Part shown: piece after piece, positions 62,741 to 64,000 of the stretch
Layout of the letters: every line of letters begins with the position of its first letter
Numbering within the stretch: the stretch's first letter is position 1
NCBI RefSeq assembly: GCF_016086655.4
Contig: NC_052133.2
Span: 10,934,301-10,998,300, forward strand
From: Lepeophtheirus salmonis
Taxonomy: Eukaryota; Arthropoda; Copepoda; Siphonostomatoida; Caligidae
Direction of reading: 5' to 3'
DNA length: 64,000 nt
Notes under the pieces: generated by a model
What the model saw: only the letters and a program-made list of their open reading frames with translations
Database searches by the model: none
Told to the model about the DNA's origin: nothing
Program-made: the position numbers and the translations under genes

Positions 62741-62745
62741 TATTG

Positions 62746-64000
62746 GGCACCAAATATATTATTGCGTTTTATAATTTTGGAAGGTGCTTATGTTGTCGTT
62801 TAAGAAATTGTCAAAAATTGTTTAACATTGCATTTTATAGATTAAACTATTTGCAATTTAGCTTTTAAGTTTTTATGTGTGCAATTTATGAAAATTAGTT
62901 AATTTTTAATATAAAAAAAAACTATTTTTTCAATTCTATTTTTGATTTTTAATTTGCAAAATTCTGTGAACGCAAATAACTCCACTGCTACTGATTCATA
63001 ATTGGTGGCATATGATCCGGTGTCATGCGAATATATTAAACAATTTATTTGTTGGGCTGTTAAAGTTGCTTTATTTTGGCATCATTTTGGCGTTATAAAT
63101 AACTTAAACTGTAGCATAAATTGTTAAAAACATGATTTTAAATTAATCTTTTATCTTTATTCTGCTTTTCATTTACGAATTAAATACAAAAAGCTTCTAT
63201 CATGGAATGATTTAATACAACATTTACTGGGAATACTTTTTGAAGGAATATATCTGAGATTTAAATACCTTAAACATTTGGTGAGATACCCTTGCATATC
63301 TTTTCTTCTTAAAATATTAAATAAATTATTTATAATTTGCAATATCATCCCCAGAACTTTCTGGGATCTCGTAGAATGACAAGTTCTTGGAAAATAAGAA
63401 ACCATTTAAATATTAAATTAAAAATTATTAAAATATTTGATGTAAATTTTTTTTTAACTTTTTAAATAGATACTATCATTATGAAGAAAAAAAATATAAA
63501 ATAATTGTATAATTGTCTTTGGGATAAAGGAAGTTATGCTGCTACACCCTATATACCAGCTATTATCGAATATGTAATATTTAATTAACAATATAAAATT
63601 GAAGAACAAAAAAATAAGACAAAGCTCTACCAAATCTCCAATATTAATGTAGTAGAACGGATCAACAGAGATTAACTAAAAGTTGTACCATGCCTGTAGT
63701 TAGGATTCTTGCAAATACCATTAAAATGAATTATGTAGTACATTAATCCATTACTTTACATACCAGAGAATTTGTATTCTCCATACTTTTACTGATTTGG
63801 GGTAGACTATCACAAAAAAAGTTAATTTTACAAACCCTCAAAAAATAAAGTAAATATGAATTCATGCACATTTCTTCAAAACTTATGTATGAACACTTAA
63901 TGTTTTAAACTTTAATTATTTTGTGATATCTTCCAATATGATTTTTTTCTCAGCAATTGTTAGTAGATTATTTATCATGGTATTTAGTAAGTTTTTTAAA
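62746..64000. other. AT-rich non-coding, nothing recognised
   Basis: The minus ORF at 63169-63405 (78 codons) has no domain I recognise. No RNA or repeat partner was found up to the window end. Confidence 0.55.

Larger units (their letters stand above)
62090..62745. mobile_element. Foldback-like element with ~60-80 bp imperfect inverted ends
   Basis: Left arm, about 62108-62162: ttttgcctaggaaat, ttaaagccatttctctcaag, aaatgtcgccttaa. Right arm, about 62669-62740, read in reverse: ttttgcctagagctg, ttaaagctattaagcctcaa, gatgatttgccttaa. The three blocks match in order with an extra ~15 bases in the right arm. Each arm itself contains repeated short motifs (ttgaggc, ggcaaa, gcctta), as in foldback or long-TIR MITE elements. 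The 500-bp middle has no ORF over 60 codons. Outer limits and target duplication are not resolved. Confidence 0.5.

Noticed and set aside
1..64000. CRISPR arrays, bacterial operons, riboswitches, rho-independent terminators
   Set aside because: No regularly spaced repeats of the right kind and no prokaryotic gene structure. Hairpin plus T-run combinations occur, but they are expected by chance in such AT-rich DNA.

Overview
The window reads as gene-poor, strongly AT-rich animal nuclear DNA (by eye roughly 70% A+T). Homopolymer A/T runs are frequent, and I see no bacterial-type operons, ribosome binding sites or long ORFs. The longest ORF on either strand is about 109 codons, and it lies antisense to a transposase remnant. 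I found no convincing host gene, tRNA, rRNA or CRISPR array. The transposon families (several mariner/Tc1 lineages, including one with the NKEK/ASQAAE-type N-terminus, plus hAT-type ends) fit an arthropod. A caligid copepod such as a salmon louse is my best guess, but that is inference from sequence style and remembered families, not proof.

Layout. What can be named is a graveyard of DNA transposons. C-terminal transposase fragments, most ending near a recognisable 3' terminal repeat, lie at 3706-3925 (-), 5165-5736 (+), 17044-17285 (-), 44080-44320 (-) and 52983-53640 (-). N-terminal (DNA-binding) fragments lie at 12258-12525 (-) and 54690-54970 (-), with a weaker one at 30525-30700 (+). Two elements of about 0.84-0.86 kb, 20273-21111 and 39718-40580, keep both ends. 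They encode remnants of the helix-turn-helix region joined directly to the transposase C-terminus, so the catalytic DDE core is missing in both.

Around these are non-autonomous elements and unclassified repeats. A dispersed family of about 250 bp has six recognisable copies (5737-6000, 18745-18846, 31915-32088 reversed, 32405-32664, 32684-32908, 46715-46960). A second diverged two-copy family lies at 48574-48882 and 51800-52130. hAT-like or inverted-repeat elements lie at 8944-9097, 22106-22682, 24044-24862, 44767-45036 and 62090-62745, and several isolated hAT-type ends are scattered between them. One minus-strand ORF (49581-49823) weakly resembles a CGGBP1/BED-type zinc finger.

The remaining sequence, most of the window, is AT-rich DNA without a feature I can name. 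I found no evidence of a new coding system. The observations most worth following are the paired core-deleted mariner elements with well-kept ends, the six-copy repeat family, and the two-copy family with an open frame in one copy.
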